Of a stretch of DNA of 64,000 nucleotides, positions 46,185 to 56,785 are shown in pieces (within the stretch, counting starts at the first letter, position 1; each line of letters begins with the position of its first letter). Location: assembly GCF_016545825.1 (NCBI RefSeq), contig NC_052613.1, positions 7,874,001-7,938,000 of the forward strand, given 5' to 3'. Both the position numbers and the translations under genes were made by a program. The notes beneath the pieces are model-generated. The model saw only the letters and a list, made by a program, of their open reading frames with translations, searched no databases and was not told the origin of the DNA. Origin of the DNA: Eucalyptus grandis. Taxonomy: Eukaryota > Streptophyta > Magnoliopsida > Myrtales > Myrtaceae.

Positions 46185-47290
46185 AATTTGCATTGGGATG
46201 CCATACGATAAAGTAAGATTAGAAAGGATCATAAAATATCCATTATATGTTTGGTGCACCTAAGATAGGATTGAAAATCTTTAAAAAACAAGCTGTTCCA
46301 TCTCCACCTACCACTTCCAACACTTCCCTTAGCGCGGCAAATGTGCCATCCCGTTTGTCAGCCCTTGATCGTCTTCCTCATGGCCGCCATTGTCTATTGC
46401 ACTCCTTTATGAAGGCAGGTGGGGACTGCGTTTCGCACCAACCCCCTCCAGTTCCAATCCCCAGCTCAAACAATTTTCCTGTTTGATTTTTGGTAATCGA
46501 TTCTTGTATATGGCTAACTTTGCCGATCTTGTCATTCTTGATTTGGACGGTTTAATTCCCCTCAACTTCAGTGGAGATTCGGAACAGATTTGGAAGGACA
46601 TTGCGTTTTCCGTCTGGTTAAGGAGTAGATCCTGGTTAATGATGGTGGCGTTTACCAAGTAGAGCTGAGTGCAATACTTTGATCGTTCTGAAAGAAGTTT
46701 TGGTAAGCAAATGAATTGGTTGCCTTCTGGAATTTTGGTTAAATGGGTTCACGTCAAACTCAGTCAAATTGCAATTAATTAGTTCTTGGGTAAGATATGG
46801 AAGAAAATGCTTTGTTTTTATCTGTTCTGGTGAGGCCCGGATTGGCCCAAGCAGCAGTGGATGCTTATATTTGACTTCAAAGAAGAGAGGTTGCAGAATG
46901 TAGTTATGAGTTATGCCCCTGAGAAAGACCGGAAGATGGGTTGAATCTATAGTCGATGGAAAACTCAATTTGGGTTTAATCTTTTCATGCGGAATGCTTT
47001 GTAGTTTGTACTGTTGAGCCTCTTTGTTTCTTTGATTTCATTGTGGATGGATGCTTGGAGTGTATATTGATGCTGCATATTGCATTTCTTCCGTTCTTTT
47101 GGGGCATCCCAAGATGTCAAGAATCTGAGTATCTTTCCCATCATCCCTTTTTATCTTATTCTCATTCCTTATCCATCTTGTTTATCGGTTGCGTCATGTT
47201 CCTTCTGCTTGCTTGTTATTTCCTGTCGGCGATCTCATATGGAGCATTGTAAGGTGTGTTCTCCGTTTTGATGAAAGCGGAAAGGTGAAA
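46185..47290. other. Gene-free stretch before the P450 fragment
   Basis: Short frames only (for example 46390-46662), none recognised. The T-rich tract ending TTCGATCAG at about 47317 looks like an intron 3' end for the P450 fragment that follows. Confidence 0.35.
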
Positions 47291-47317
47291 TCTTTTTTTG
47301 GGTCTTGCTTCGATCAG

Positions 47318-47920
47318 GAAATGATCTTCAAGAGGCACCGTCACCGTGGCCGTCCTCCTGGAGTGGATTCTCGCCAGGATGATCCTCCACCCAGACATCC
47401 AAGCCAAAGCCTGGTCCGCGATCGACACCGCCCTCGGCTCAGCCCGGCCTGTCGAGGACTCCGACCTCCCGAAACTATGGTACCTTCGGGCCATCGTCAA
47501 GGAAACCCTAAGGATGCGCCCGCCGGGTCTGCTCCAGTCCTGGCCCAGGCTCGCCATCCATGACACCCACATCAGGCGGCTACTTCGTCCCAGCCAAGAC
47601 CACGGCCATGGTGAACATGTGGGCCATAACCCATGACGAGGCGGTTTGGGCCGACCTGGAAGAGTTCAAGCCGGAGAGGTTTTTGGAGGAGGCCGCCGGC
47701 AGCGATTTTCCGATCATGGGCTCAGACCCGAGGCTCGCTCCATTCAGTTCTGCGAGGAGGGTCAGCCCTGGCCACGGTGGAGCTCTGGCTTGCCCAGCTG
47801 CTGCAGAACCACAAATGGGTCGGTTCGGATCGCAGGGAGGACTTGTCCGAGTACCTGAATCTGTCAATGGAGACGAAAGAGCCCTTGGTCTGTAAGGCCA
47901 TTCCTAGGGTTTGGATTTGA
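47318..47920 (+). pseudogene. CYP78A-type cytochrome P450 exon fragment
   Basis: Starting after a CAG acceptor, the text matches the second exon of CYP78A (KLUH-type) P450s. EMIF is followed by a frame change, then VAVLLEWILARMILHPDIQA (from about 47346), the ExxR helix in AIVKETLRMRPPG (47493-47531), TTAMVNMWAITHDEAVWADL and EEFKPERFLEEAAGSDFPIM, and the heme loop as PFSSARRVSPGH (about 47741-47776). In an adjacent frame ATVELWLAQLLQNHKWVGSD and LVCKAIPRVWI follow. The heme-ligand Cys is replaced by Ser, and there are at least three frame changes (near 47335, 47560 and 47760). The first exon is absent. Family members influence organ and seed size; this copy cannot be active. Confidence 0.85.
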
Positions 47921-48505
47921 TTGAGCTGAGTTCGTTGTGAGTGATGGATTGGTAGGTGGGTCTGCACCATAGTTTTGTTAGCTCTCTATCGAGAGGTCAA
48001 AAAAGACTAGCTAGTTTGTTTGCGAATGGCACAATAAAACTTTAAACTCCCATTTTCTTTTGCTTTCTCTTTTTTTCCTCTTGGGCTCCGATTGTTTCAC
48101 GAAAAAAAAAAAATACTTTTATCATTTTCGGCATTTGTGTTTAGAAAAATTGGTTAATGAAAAAATAGTGCATTTGCTTAAGTGAAGATTTTTTTTGAAA
48201 ATTTATTTTTCGGACTTTTATTCATTTGGTTGGCCGAAAATGACTAGTCATTCGAAAACACTTTTCAATCAATGAAAAAATAATGTGTTCAATTGGAGGA
48301 TTGAAAATACTTTTCGAACTAAGCAACTACTTTTTTTCTCAAAAATATATCTGAAAAGAGTTAGTATAAAATTAAAAATTACAAAGAGAAACAAACAGAT
48401 TTTCATTGTGTTCATTACCGCTGCCATCGCCATGTTCACCACCTTTCCTCCTTCCTCTACGCACGTCCGAGCACCGCTACGAACGTCTCCCCCTGTCACT
48501 CTGAA

Positions 48506-48960
48506 ACTCAAGCGCAACTAAGGACGTCATGGAGTCACCAAGCACACCACCGCAACCATGGAGGTCACTAGTCTAAATAGCACTAGCCTGACGACCTCCA
48601 TTGAAGCAAAGGAAATTGATAGAGCACTGCTACAAATCTCTCTCTCTATATATATATAAAACTCAAGCGTAGCCATGGAAGTCATGGAGTCACCGTGCCC
48701 CACCACTGTGGCCATGGCGGTCGCCAACCTCGAGCGCCCATATAGAGCGAGCCTGGCAACCTCCATTCAAGCAAATTGACAAAGCACTCCTCCTACAAAC
48801 ATCTTTCCCTATCACTTCAAAACTCGATGACAGCCATCAACGTCATGGAGGTCATGGAGTCACCGAGCCATGCCACCGTGGCCATGGAGGTCGCTGGCCT
48901 CATGCTCCCCAAATATGTGGTCGCGTGAGGCTGGCGACCTCTAATGAAGCACATCCTCAG
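48506..48960. repeat. Three-unit tandem repeat of about 155-160 bases
   Basis: Units start AAACTCAAGCGCAACTAAGG (48506), AAACTCAAGCGTAGCCATGG (48659) and AAACTCGATGACAGCCATC (48820). Each then has GTCATGGAGTCACC, a CCACCG(C/T) stretch, CCATGG(A/C)GGTC and a GACCTC-containing end. A second-unit (TA)n tract interrupts at 48648-48657. All frames lack a recognised product. Confidence 0.8.
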
Positions 48961-49289
48961 AGGTTGTGACCTTTGTGGCCAAGGCTCATGAACTTCGCAC
49001 ATAGTGATCGAGGTAGAGAGAGAGGGGGAGGGAGGGACGCAATAATGACTCGGGCGGACTGGTGTGAGAGGCGAATGGAGGCTGGATAACGAGGTCTCGT
49101 GGCTGCGATGGTCGGGTGGCGATGGGTGAGTGGCAAATCTATGCGACCTAGGTCGAGGTGGGGAAGAGGAGGGAACAGAAAACACAAAAAAAATAATAAA
49201 GAGAAAAGGGAAAAATATGGAGCACATCCCAACCATTGAGTAGTTGCTCAATGGTTGGGATGTGTTTTCTAAAATGTTCTTAATCATTT

Positions 49290-49690
49290 TCAGAGAGTTA
49301 ATACTACAAAAAATCATAACCGGTATATCTCTAATAAATTTATTAAAAACTAATTAAAAATCACCAATAATCCCAAATAGGTACACCTGTGATAAATTTA
49401 CCTTTCATTAGTTTTCGTTAAATTTTACTGTCAAATTACTGAATTTTATAACACATAATAATTGAAGGGTGTACTGATTTAGTGTTTTACACTCCTTTTG
49501 TTACAAGTACACTAATTTTGTGATTTTTCATGTTATTAACTTCATTTAACGGAAACTAACAAAGGGGGAATTTATCACAAACATACCACTTTGGGATTTT
49601 TTGTCGTCAAAATATTAGTTTATGATAAATTTGTTATAAGTTTACCATCTTGAGGGGTTTTTTAGATTTTTTTCGTGATATTAACCCTTT
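49290..49690. mobile_element. Fold-back element, family 2
   Basis: Left end AGTTAATACTACAAAAAATC and right end TTTTTTCGTGATATTAACCC are imperfect inverses. The halves repeat TGATAAATTTA/ACAAGTTTACC-type units in opposite sense. Confidence 0.65.
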
Positions 49691-49761
49691 TGCAAATTAT
49701 ATCCAAACCATAGAAAACTTTTTCAGTCACATGTCACCAAACAAAGAAAAATGTTATAAAA

Positions 49762-49970
49762 CCACCACCTGCTGTGGCCTAGTTGGATAAGTGCTCCCAT
49801 AATCCTTTGCTAGAAGAGGAGTTCGAATCCCGGCTGGCGCACGGGATCTTAAGTGCGGCGTCGGGGTGGTGGGTCATTCGCTAGCGTCGCCCCGGGTTTA
49901 CCCCCGTTACCCCAGGCTGTCGAGTTTGTCCGTGTTAGTACAAGACGCGGGGTTCCGCTGGGTCATAAAA
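49762..49970 (+). mobile_element. tRNA-derived SINE with perfect 15-base target duplication
   Basis: An A-box-like TGGCCTAGTTGG (49775-49786) and a B-box AGTTCGAATCC (49820-49830) head a GC-rich body. It ends GGGTCAT plus an A run. AAAAATGTTATAAAA flanks both ends (49747-49761 and 49971-49985). 209 bases, no coding. The perfect duplication indicates recent insertion. Confidence 0.9.
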
Positions 49971-50139
49971 AAAAATGTTATAAAATGATTTACTGAAAAT
50001 ATTTTCTTTTATCATGGAGTTTTCTTCCAAACAAACACATCGTAGCTTAAATATAGAAAAAAAAATTATTTACTCTTTAAAAGATGGAAAATTATTTTTT
50101 TAAATATGACTAGATATCAATGCTTGACATTTGTTATTA

Positions 50140-50556
50140 GCATGTGTAGACGATCATTCTTAAAGTTGTCTAAGGAGATTTGCATTTGATTCACTTGGAT
50201 TGCGAAAATTTATAATTTAGATCCCCGCAAAAGTCAAGTCAGGTCTTATTGAAGACTCTCACTTCTAGGACAAAGATCTTGCGGTGAAGGTTGTCATCAC
50301 AAAACTACAATCCGCGATCGACCATAGCATGAAAACAAAAATATTTGCAATAAACAGCCCCATAACCACGTTGTCAACTATTATCCCTCTGAACCATGAT
50401 TTCCAGCAGATGGGAAGACAAAATCTTAACCAAGTGTTTCCACGAGATGATTGAAACCACAAATCTTAATCGAGGGAAGTTAATTAATGCTAGTTTGTGT
50501 GACCCGAGAGAGCAGCTTATGTAGTATATCTCACCTTCAGTTAAGTTTATCATGAT
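50140..50556 (-). pseudogene. Rhomboid copy C: exon 2 fragment
   Basis: Collinear with 37735-38200 of the complete gene. The exon equivalent is 50283-50403 (121 bases) and reads KSWFRGIIVDNVVMGLFIAN then IFVFMLW, with FVMTTFT at its end. That frame is intact where the complete gene lacks one base. The acceptor is mutated (CTGCTG instead of CTGCAG) and the donor is GC instead of GT; exons 3-8 are absent. Confidence 0.8.
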
Positions 50557-51162
50557 TGTTGGAAAAGATATTATGTATCAATGGAAAAATACGTAACATT
50601 GTTTGTTGTGACGAGAATAGAGACGAAAATTCTAAGAAAGCAATAACAAATATAATAACAACCAAGCCATTGTTTATAAAGTCTTTACAAATAAACATTA
50701 CAAACCAATTAAATTTGCTGTAAACTCGCAAAGAAATTGAACAAGAGGTGAGGTACCGGCAATGGTGCCAAGCAGTTTCACGAACAATGTCTCATAATAT
50801 ACAACACCTCAAATCCATTTGTATCAACACTACATGAACAAGTCTCTATCGAATACTTCTTGAAAGCAGCACACTTAGAGCACAACTACTTAAGAACTAG
50901 AGTACTTTGAGAAATTTATATGTTGTGTGTTTGAATTAAGAAGATGTGCATTTATAGACATGGAAAAACAATTGCAAAAAACTTAAAGGACATGATCTCA
51001 AGAGTCGTGTTGGTTATGCTCCCACTAGTTAAGTCATTAACCCTAAATAAGAACAATATCAAATTTAGAAACTACAGTAGAATGAAAAGTGAAGTTAACT
51101 GAAGAGACACATCACTTAATACCAAGCCATTTAAACCTATAATTACAACAATAATTACAACA
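50557..51162 (-). mobile_element. Probable solo LTR inserted in copy C
   Basis: This segment is missing from the matching intron of the complete gene, which reads through GTTTGCTATGAGGGCTAATAG (38205). It runs from TGTTGG to TACAACA. On the minus strand a CTATAAATGC TATA-like box (about 50950) and a T/G-rich 3' part suit an LTR. The target duplication is not clear because the right flank holds a short ATTACAACAATA repeat. Confidence 0.5.
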
Positions 51163-51164
51163 AT

Positions 51165-51720
51165 AAGGGCTCATAGAAATATATACGAAGCATTCTGCCA
51201 AATTTCTCATATAGGTGGCAACAGACAAGGCAATCACCACACCATTGCACGAATCAAACCATGCATCTACTAAGAGCACTCTTGCAGCCTCTTCTTGAAC
51301 TTCTATCTCCAAAGAATCAAGAAAGCTAACCAAGAGGAGAATGACCTCACCTACTTCCATGACCCCCTTCATAATTTCTCATCTTCACTCACAACTCCAT
51401 GCAAACTAGCCAGAGCTTTTGCCTCTTCATTTAAGGTTCTTCCTCAACTTGTCGACAAGTCCCTAGCATAAAAGCAACAATGCCATATCCATGAGGGGAA
51501 AAAAACTAGTTTTGCACATCTCAAAGAGATTCTTGACATGGCAAGGGAGCTTTGTCGAGACCATGTCCAAATTGTTCTACATCAATAGCTTCCCACCTTA
51601 GGAATGAGCCATGCATTTCTCAGCAAGGCCACGACATTCCCTAATTGTGACCATCATTTCTTGAACCATGCCTGGAAGCTCGGTGCTCTCATCAGAGGCT
51701 GCCAAGACAATGGCAAACAC
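51165..51720 (-). pseudogene. Unrecognised gene fragment
   Basis: Minus-strand text with plausible protein composition in changing frames: LAASDESTELPGMVQEMMVT then IRECRGLAEKCMAHS, later GVMEVGEVILLLVSFLDSLE, VQEEAARVLLVDAW and NLAECFVYISM (the last within 51112-51372). I do not know the family. Only the ends of this segment match the rhomboid intron, so it may be a further inserted gene piece. Stops show it is not intact. Confidence 0.4.
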
Positions 51721-52115
51721 AGTCATCTCTCTTCATTGATCCACCCTTGAGAGGAAAAAAATGTCATCAGTAGATCTGAACATGTATTGGATATGATCTG
51801 AACCAAATAATTGAACAACTAGCATTGAAAGTCATTTTATAGTCTCCCCTTTACAATGTGGTTTAACAAGCACAGAGATATATCCAAATTTTCAAATATA
51901 ATAAAGTCATTAGGATTATATTTATCACCCTTGAGATTGGGCCACGTGAACTCCACTCCCGAGCTTCTACCGCCGATGGCCGAGTTCTCCAGCGAAGCCA
52001 ATAAACCATCCCGGTCCTTGAAGAAACAAAGTCAGTCGTTAGGAATATACCCATAGCCATCAAGGTCGAAGTGCGTGGTTTGGACTCCACTCCTGAACTT
52101 CCACCACCGGCAGTT
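51720..52115 (-). repeat. Chimeric block: rhomboid intron piece joined to a MADS tail (second copy)
   Basis: Bases 51720-51860 match the rhomboid upstream intron near 38940-39120 (CACAGTCATCTCTCTTCATTG, GATATGATCTGAAC, TTGAACAACTAGC). Bases 51880-52115, on the minus strand, give MADS-tail remnants with the same gene-tail layout as 3030-3140 and 52557-52760. See the twin at 2750-3140. Confidence 0.6.
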
Positions 52116-52234
52116 GAGTCAAATTGTCAGTGAAGTGCATGGATCTGTTGGCCCATTTCTCCGATATATGGAAATTGTTCTTTATAGCTGAAAAACCTAT
52201 TTGGTTGAGCAAAGCCCCACTTATCTCATCAAAG

Positions 52235-52395
52235 CCTTTTTTACGGTCTTTTCGGGTTTTCCTCATCAAATTAGATATATGAACTTTTATTTGTGTTAAT
52301 TAAATACTCAAACTTTCAAGATTTGTGAAATTAATGATTCATCAATAGATTCCTTTTGCTATTAACATCCTGAATAACACTATTATAATTTGGAA
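52235..52395. repeat. Dispersed intergenic module copy
   Basis: AAATTAGATATATGAAC, GTGTTAATTAAATACTCAA, CAAGATTTGTGAAATTAATG and GCTATTAACATCCTGAAT match the module at 3340-3545 best. Confidence 0.55.
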
Positions 52396-52556
52396 AATGG
52401 AGAAATAATTTATAAAATTATAAAATTCAACTGAACAGAAGGGAAAAATAGTAGTGACATTATTGTTAGGAGGACAAATTAGTGTTTTGTTTTATACTGT
52501 TTCAAATTGAATCTCATGCAGATTTTGCTTAAGAGAAACGACGCATATACTCATTT

Positions 52557-53362
52557 TTATATCACAAAAGAGACATCCAAATCTTCAAGTGCAACAAAGC
52601 CGTTGGGATTATATACATAGCTCTCAAGATCGAAGCGCGTGGACTCCACTTCTGAGCTTCCACCTCTGATGGTTGAGTCCTCCGGCAAAGTCAAGAAACC
52701 ATTGCAGACGAAATCCTAGAAGAGATTAAGAAAGCCGTCGGGATTGAACCCACAACCCTCCAAATTGGAGCACACTGGGGTGGACACTAATCCTTAACTT
52801 CCATCATTGGTGGCTGAGTTGATCGGCCAAGTCTAGAAACCGCCTTGGTTGTCATGAGTGCAGTCCTTGAAGAGAGCCACACGTGAAGGACAAGGAGCTT
52901 GGAAACTCTCTAAAAGCCAATAGATCTTGCCGTACAAAACTTCATAATCAAGAGCAACTCCAACTCCAACTCCAAAATTATCATCAGCACTGACATCCTT
53001 TAATTTCTCATGCACACAATGGAGAATGACCTTGCACTTCATGATCAAGGATTTGAAGTCCTCCTCCGTCTAGCAAGAATCACTCTCTTTTTTGACCCGC
53101 TTCATTCACTTTCTTAGACCCTTCAGTTGCATCACAGTGTCGTTGTGACAAAGGTAGTCGGAAATTATCTTTTTGACTAAGGGGGCGCCGAAAGAGTAGG
53201 GTTTGCCTGTGGTGGAGTAAAAATGATAGCAGCGCTAACACCAGTGCATTCATAGGGAGCGGAGGCCTTCTTGAAGAGCCCCTTGTGCCTCTTCAAGGAC
53301 ATCACACATAGTTTGGCAGGGTCGGTGACTTTGGTGATTACTTCATTGATGGTGGAGTTCAC
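52557..53362 (-). pseudogene. Type I MADS-box pseudogene
   Basis: From 53362: INEVITKVTDPAKLCVMSLK, then RHKGLFKKASAPYECTGVSA and AIIF. This keeps the basic helix and core of a MADS domain, with KKASAPYE where the family has KKASELSI-like text. The frame breaks at about 53210 and the next frame continues with GKPYSFGAPLVKKII. There is a stop near 53108, then SLIMKCKVILHCVHEKLKDV (53048 region), and the tail NPNGFVALEDLDVSFVI ends at 52557. The MADS family binds CArG-type DNA. At least two disablements; the tail matches the pieces at 3 kb and 52 kb. Confidence 0.7.
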
Positions 53363-54429
53363 AAATGTTTTTTTTTATTTAGAGAAAGTGAGTGTGTGTT
53401 TGGGTGCAACACCTAAACGAGTTTGCATGTTTCTCAATTTTCTTGGGAAAGGGGGGGGGTGAGTGTGTGTGTCTAATGAAGGAGTTTGCATAGTTCTTGA
53501 GTTTCTTCAAGGGAGAGTGAAGGGATATGTAGCATGGAGTGAGAATTTTTTTGGAGTGATTTGGAAAGAAAAAAGTGCTTTGAATATGATGTTTATGATG
53601 CTCAACAAGGGTAAAGTTGGGGCTAGCAATACAACCTTGGGATGAATAAGTTAAATGAGAAACTATGAAGAACTTTTGCAGAACATAACAAGTTAAATTT
53701 CATTAGCATTAGAAACAATTCAATATAATTAAGAGTACTGATAATAAAGAGATAGAAAATGGCACATTGAGATTGGTTCGGCTTTATCCCTAAGCCCACA
53801 TCCACTCTCAACCCTGACAGCTACAACAAGGCTGGAATTCACTAATAATGAGCATTGTGAATTTCAACTATGATTACACTCGTGCACTTAACTCTACTAT
53901 GATTACAACTCAGTAACACCTCACAAAGACATCATCGACATCATAGCTGCTAAAAAATAAAGAAGAACACTCAAAAACTATAGATTCAACTTGTTCATTT
54001 CCATCAAACCTCACTTACTTCTCTTAAATTGCAAATATACAACCATCCAATCCTTTGATGAACATTTGCAACTCAACTCCGTGAAATAACCATTGGTTCT
54101 ACTATTGCCAGTAGCAAAACAACTCGCTGACACTTACCAACGTAAAAACAGCTTTTTCTAATGGCAATAGTTTCCAAACTAATCAGACAAGCTCTGATTC
54201 ATCTTCAGTGCTTCTAATGCGAACTTCAAGCTTTTTTAATGGCTACTTTCATTTTGATCAACATTTCAATCCGATAAATAGATGAACAGCACCTTTCAAG
54301 ACTTGATATCAGCATGGTCCTTTACCCATAATTCGGACTATTGATTATCATCAGTATGTTGCTCTTGGCTCTTGGCTTCATTAGCTTCCTAAGACATAAA
54401 TTCTTGTAACTTTTTGTGGCTTTTTCCCT
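53363..54429. other. Gene-free stretch
   Basis: Probable upstream region of the MADS pseudogene, with a G run at 53451-53459 and AT-rich DNA after it. No gene, RNA or repeat is recognised at 53640-54420. Confidence 0.35.
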
Positions 54430-55345
54430 TCTTCTTTTTTTGACGTAAAACTAAAATTTCATTAACTCAAAGGGAGTCCATTCACATCGCAAGATAAGAA
54501 ATGCAACAAAGGTTTCGGGGGACAAGATAGCCAATTTGAGGGGAGTTCCTTCTTTCGGTGGGCTTTGGCTACCTACTCCACAAGCCTATTTGCATCTCGA
54601 GGACATCAGGCTAGGTTCACAAAGTTCAGTTGGGTCACTTTTGCTTTGCACTCATCAATCCAGGGCCGTAGTGCCCATGGACTCTGCTCTTCTTCCATAA
54701 TGTAGTTGACTAGCGAAGTACAATCTGATTGTACTTGAAGTTGGACTCCACAAAGCTCTTCATACTTGCTTCTCTCTTCGATAAAGCGTAGACCCGTGAG
54801 CAACGCTAAGGTTTGAGCCGCTTCGACCGATCCAGCCAAGATAGAATTTGCGAAGCCATCCACCACCACTCCTCTGTAGTCTTGAATCACCCCTGCTACA
54901 GCTGCTTTAGACAAGTTCTCCGATTTGGAGCAATCGACGTTGATTACCAAACACCCTCGCTTCGGTGGCTACCATGAAGAAGGTCAGCTTTTCCCGTTCT
55001 TAGTTGCACTTTCCGACCTTGGATTTCATCTCAAAAAATTGGCTTGCTCTGTAATTGCAAGATCCAACGTTCTGTTCGTGTTCAGCCAGCCGGAGATAAA
55101 AACAAACCCATTTCGGGCCCTCCAAATTGACCACAAGATGCCTGCAATTTCCTCATGCGAGACCTGGTATGTATTAACTTCAAAGCAATTCAATAACCAT
55201 TTATCCAGTCAAGTGATGGGTATGTCTGAAAATTGTAACTTGATTTTTTCGTGTGCCCATATCGAAGCTGTCCAGGGACAAAGCAAGAGCGTGTGCTCAA
55301 TTTGATGGTTTCTCAAAGCCCGGTTCTTGTAATCGAGTAAATGAC
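54430..55345 (-). pseudogene. 5'-truncated LINE: zinc-binding and RNase H domains
   Basis: Minus strand, from 55345 down: zf-RVT end EHTLLLCPWTASIWAHE (about 55300-55250), linker LDKWLLNCFEVNTYQV, GILWSIWRARNGFVFISGW, then the RNase H frame 54606-54950 with VINVDCSKSE, GVIQDYRGVVVDGFANSI, LQVQSDCTSLVNYI and WALRPWIDECKAK. A T run near 54434 marks the 3' end. Stops and a frame change near 54960 make it dead. This is the most complete LINE 3' end apart from 1-2660. Confidence 0.75.
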
Positions 55346-56785
55346 GGCTAAAGTTTCTAGCTCATGTTCCGTACATAATCTATCTTTCTCGGTAGTTAGT
55401 CATGAAATTGTATAATTGTATCTTTGTTCAGAGATTTCATTGATCTTGTCACTCGTTTCGACAATATGCTCCACCATGACGAGGTCTCTCTTTTTGTTGC
55501 GTTGCATTATATGACATTCTATCTATCTAAACCTTCCTTTGTCCTAGAGAATCGTATTGATATTTGCCAAGAATATACACAACATTCGCGTTGACCACTC
55601 TACACAATAGACCTGTCATGAGACATGCAGGGTAGGTATCAACCATTTGAGCCTCTGTCTGCATGTAATGCATAAAAAAATTGCTGGTTTTCAGGAGCAT
55701 ACGGTTCAATTGGGAGTCCAGTCACCACAGCAAACAACAAAGTCTTAAGCTGCTGATCAAGACGCATCTCAACTTCAGACAAGCTCATGGGCTTACCAGG
55801 GTGGATCCGCCTCCATTTGCCAATCGATTCGTGAACTTCTCCAGGCTCAAATTTGTTCGCGTCTGATAGGTTTTTTATTGGTTGGGCCAAGCCAGGCCCA
55901 TTCACCCATGTTGGGCGAAACCCAGCCCATAAAGAAAGGGACCATAAGAAAGAAAGAATCGTTATTTTTTAAGTGAAAATAACTGTTATATATAAAAGGA
56001 AAATGAAAAGGGGAACATTAATTTATAGAGACACAACGTGCGTTTTCTATTCGAAGATAGTAAACTCTCTCAACGAACTAAACTCCAAGACTTTGATTGA
56101 TTCCTCTAAGACTACAATGAGTATTTAATTTGTTGTAAATAAGGTACATTCATCTTCGTGATGTCCTTTTCAATCAGTATTATATGTTTGCTCGGGACCG
56201 TTTTCACATTTTTTTTTTTGGTATTCAATCCTCAGTATCGGTTCGTTTTTAGGAATCTGTTTCCTTCAGCATCCGGCCAAGCCGTCTCATTGCAGGTTAC
56301 GGCCCACACAGCCGACGTCGCTGTGTACTGGCAGGAACGAGGTGCCGGCCTGTTTTGGTTTTGCGCTGCAAGCCAAGCCCAAGTAGGAATCGGCTCTAGG
56401 CCGAACATCTTTCGGGAGATCCATGCCGAATAACTGTCGGGCCAGGCCCATTGAAGATCCGGTCCTAGCATCCACTTCAAGCATGCGTGTTCCTAGCGAC
56501 CACCACTGATCAGTTGACCCCCATGTCCAGCCCAACCTCCCACCAAAGATTATTTCCTTTCTGTAGCTGCAAAAGCTTTCCTCTTCTAATAATTGATAAG
56601 TTGGGAATAAATTCTAGACAATATGTGACCTCGCCGGCTTGAGGGAACACCATTTCTCGACTTATTAACAAGATGGCAAAATATTAAAGAAAAAAAAAAC
56701 AAAAAAAAAGGACGACCATTTCTTGTTTGCAATTGCTAACTCTATTCCTGAATAAAGGCAAAATATAGAAACAAAAGGAATTTCA
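55346..56785. other. Gene-free stretch with one unexplained frame
   Basis: The minus frame 55639-55905 (88 codons, containing GEVHESIGKWRRIHPGKP, MSLSEVEMRLDQQLKTLLFA and VVTGLPIEPYAPENQQF) has the composition of a real protein, but I do not recognise it and see no splice partners. The rest (56150-56560) is GC-rich and unassigned. Confidence 0.35.

Larger units (their letters stand above)
48080..50060. mobile_element. Possible composite element with degenerate terminal repeats
   Basis: The left end GCTCCGATTGTTTCACGAAAA and the reversed right end CTACGATGTGTTTGTTTGG followed by AAGAAAA are similar, and both are followed by AT-rich TTTTCGGAAAAT-like text. Inside are a tandem-repeat block (48506-48960), a family-2 fold-back element (49290-49690) and a SINE (49762-49970). 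The outer boundary is tentative. Confidence 0.35.

Noticed and set aside
49762..49850. Functional tRNA gene
   Set aside because: A and B boxes are present, but the cloverleaf is not completed and a SINE body with poly-A and target duplication follows.
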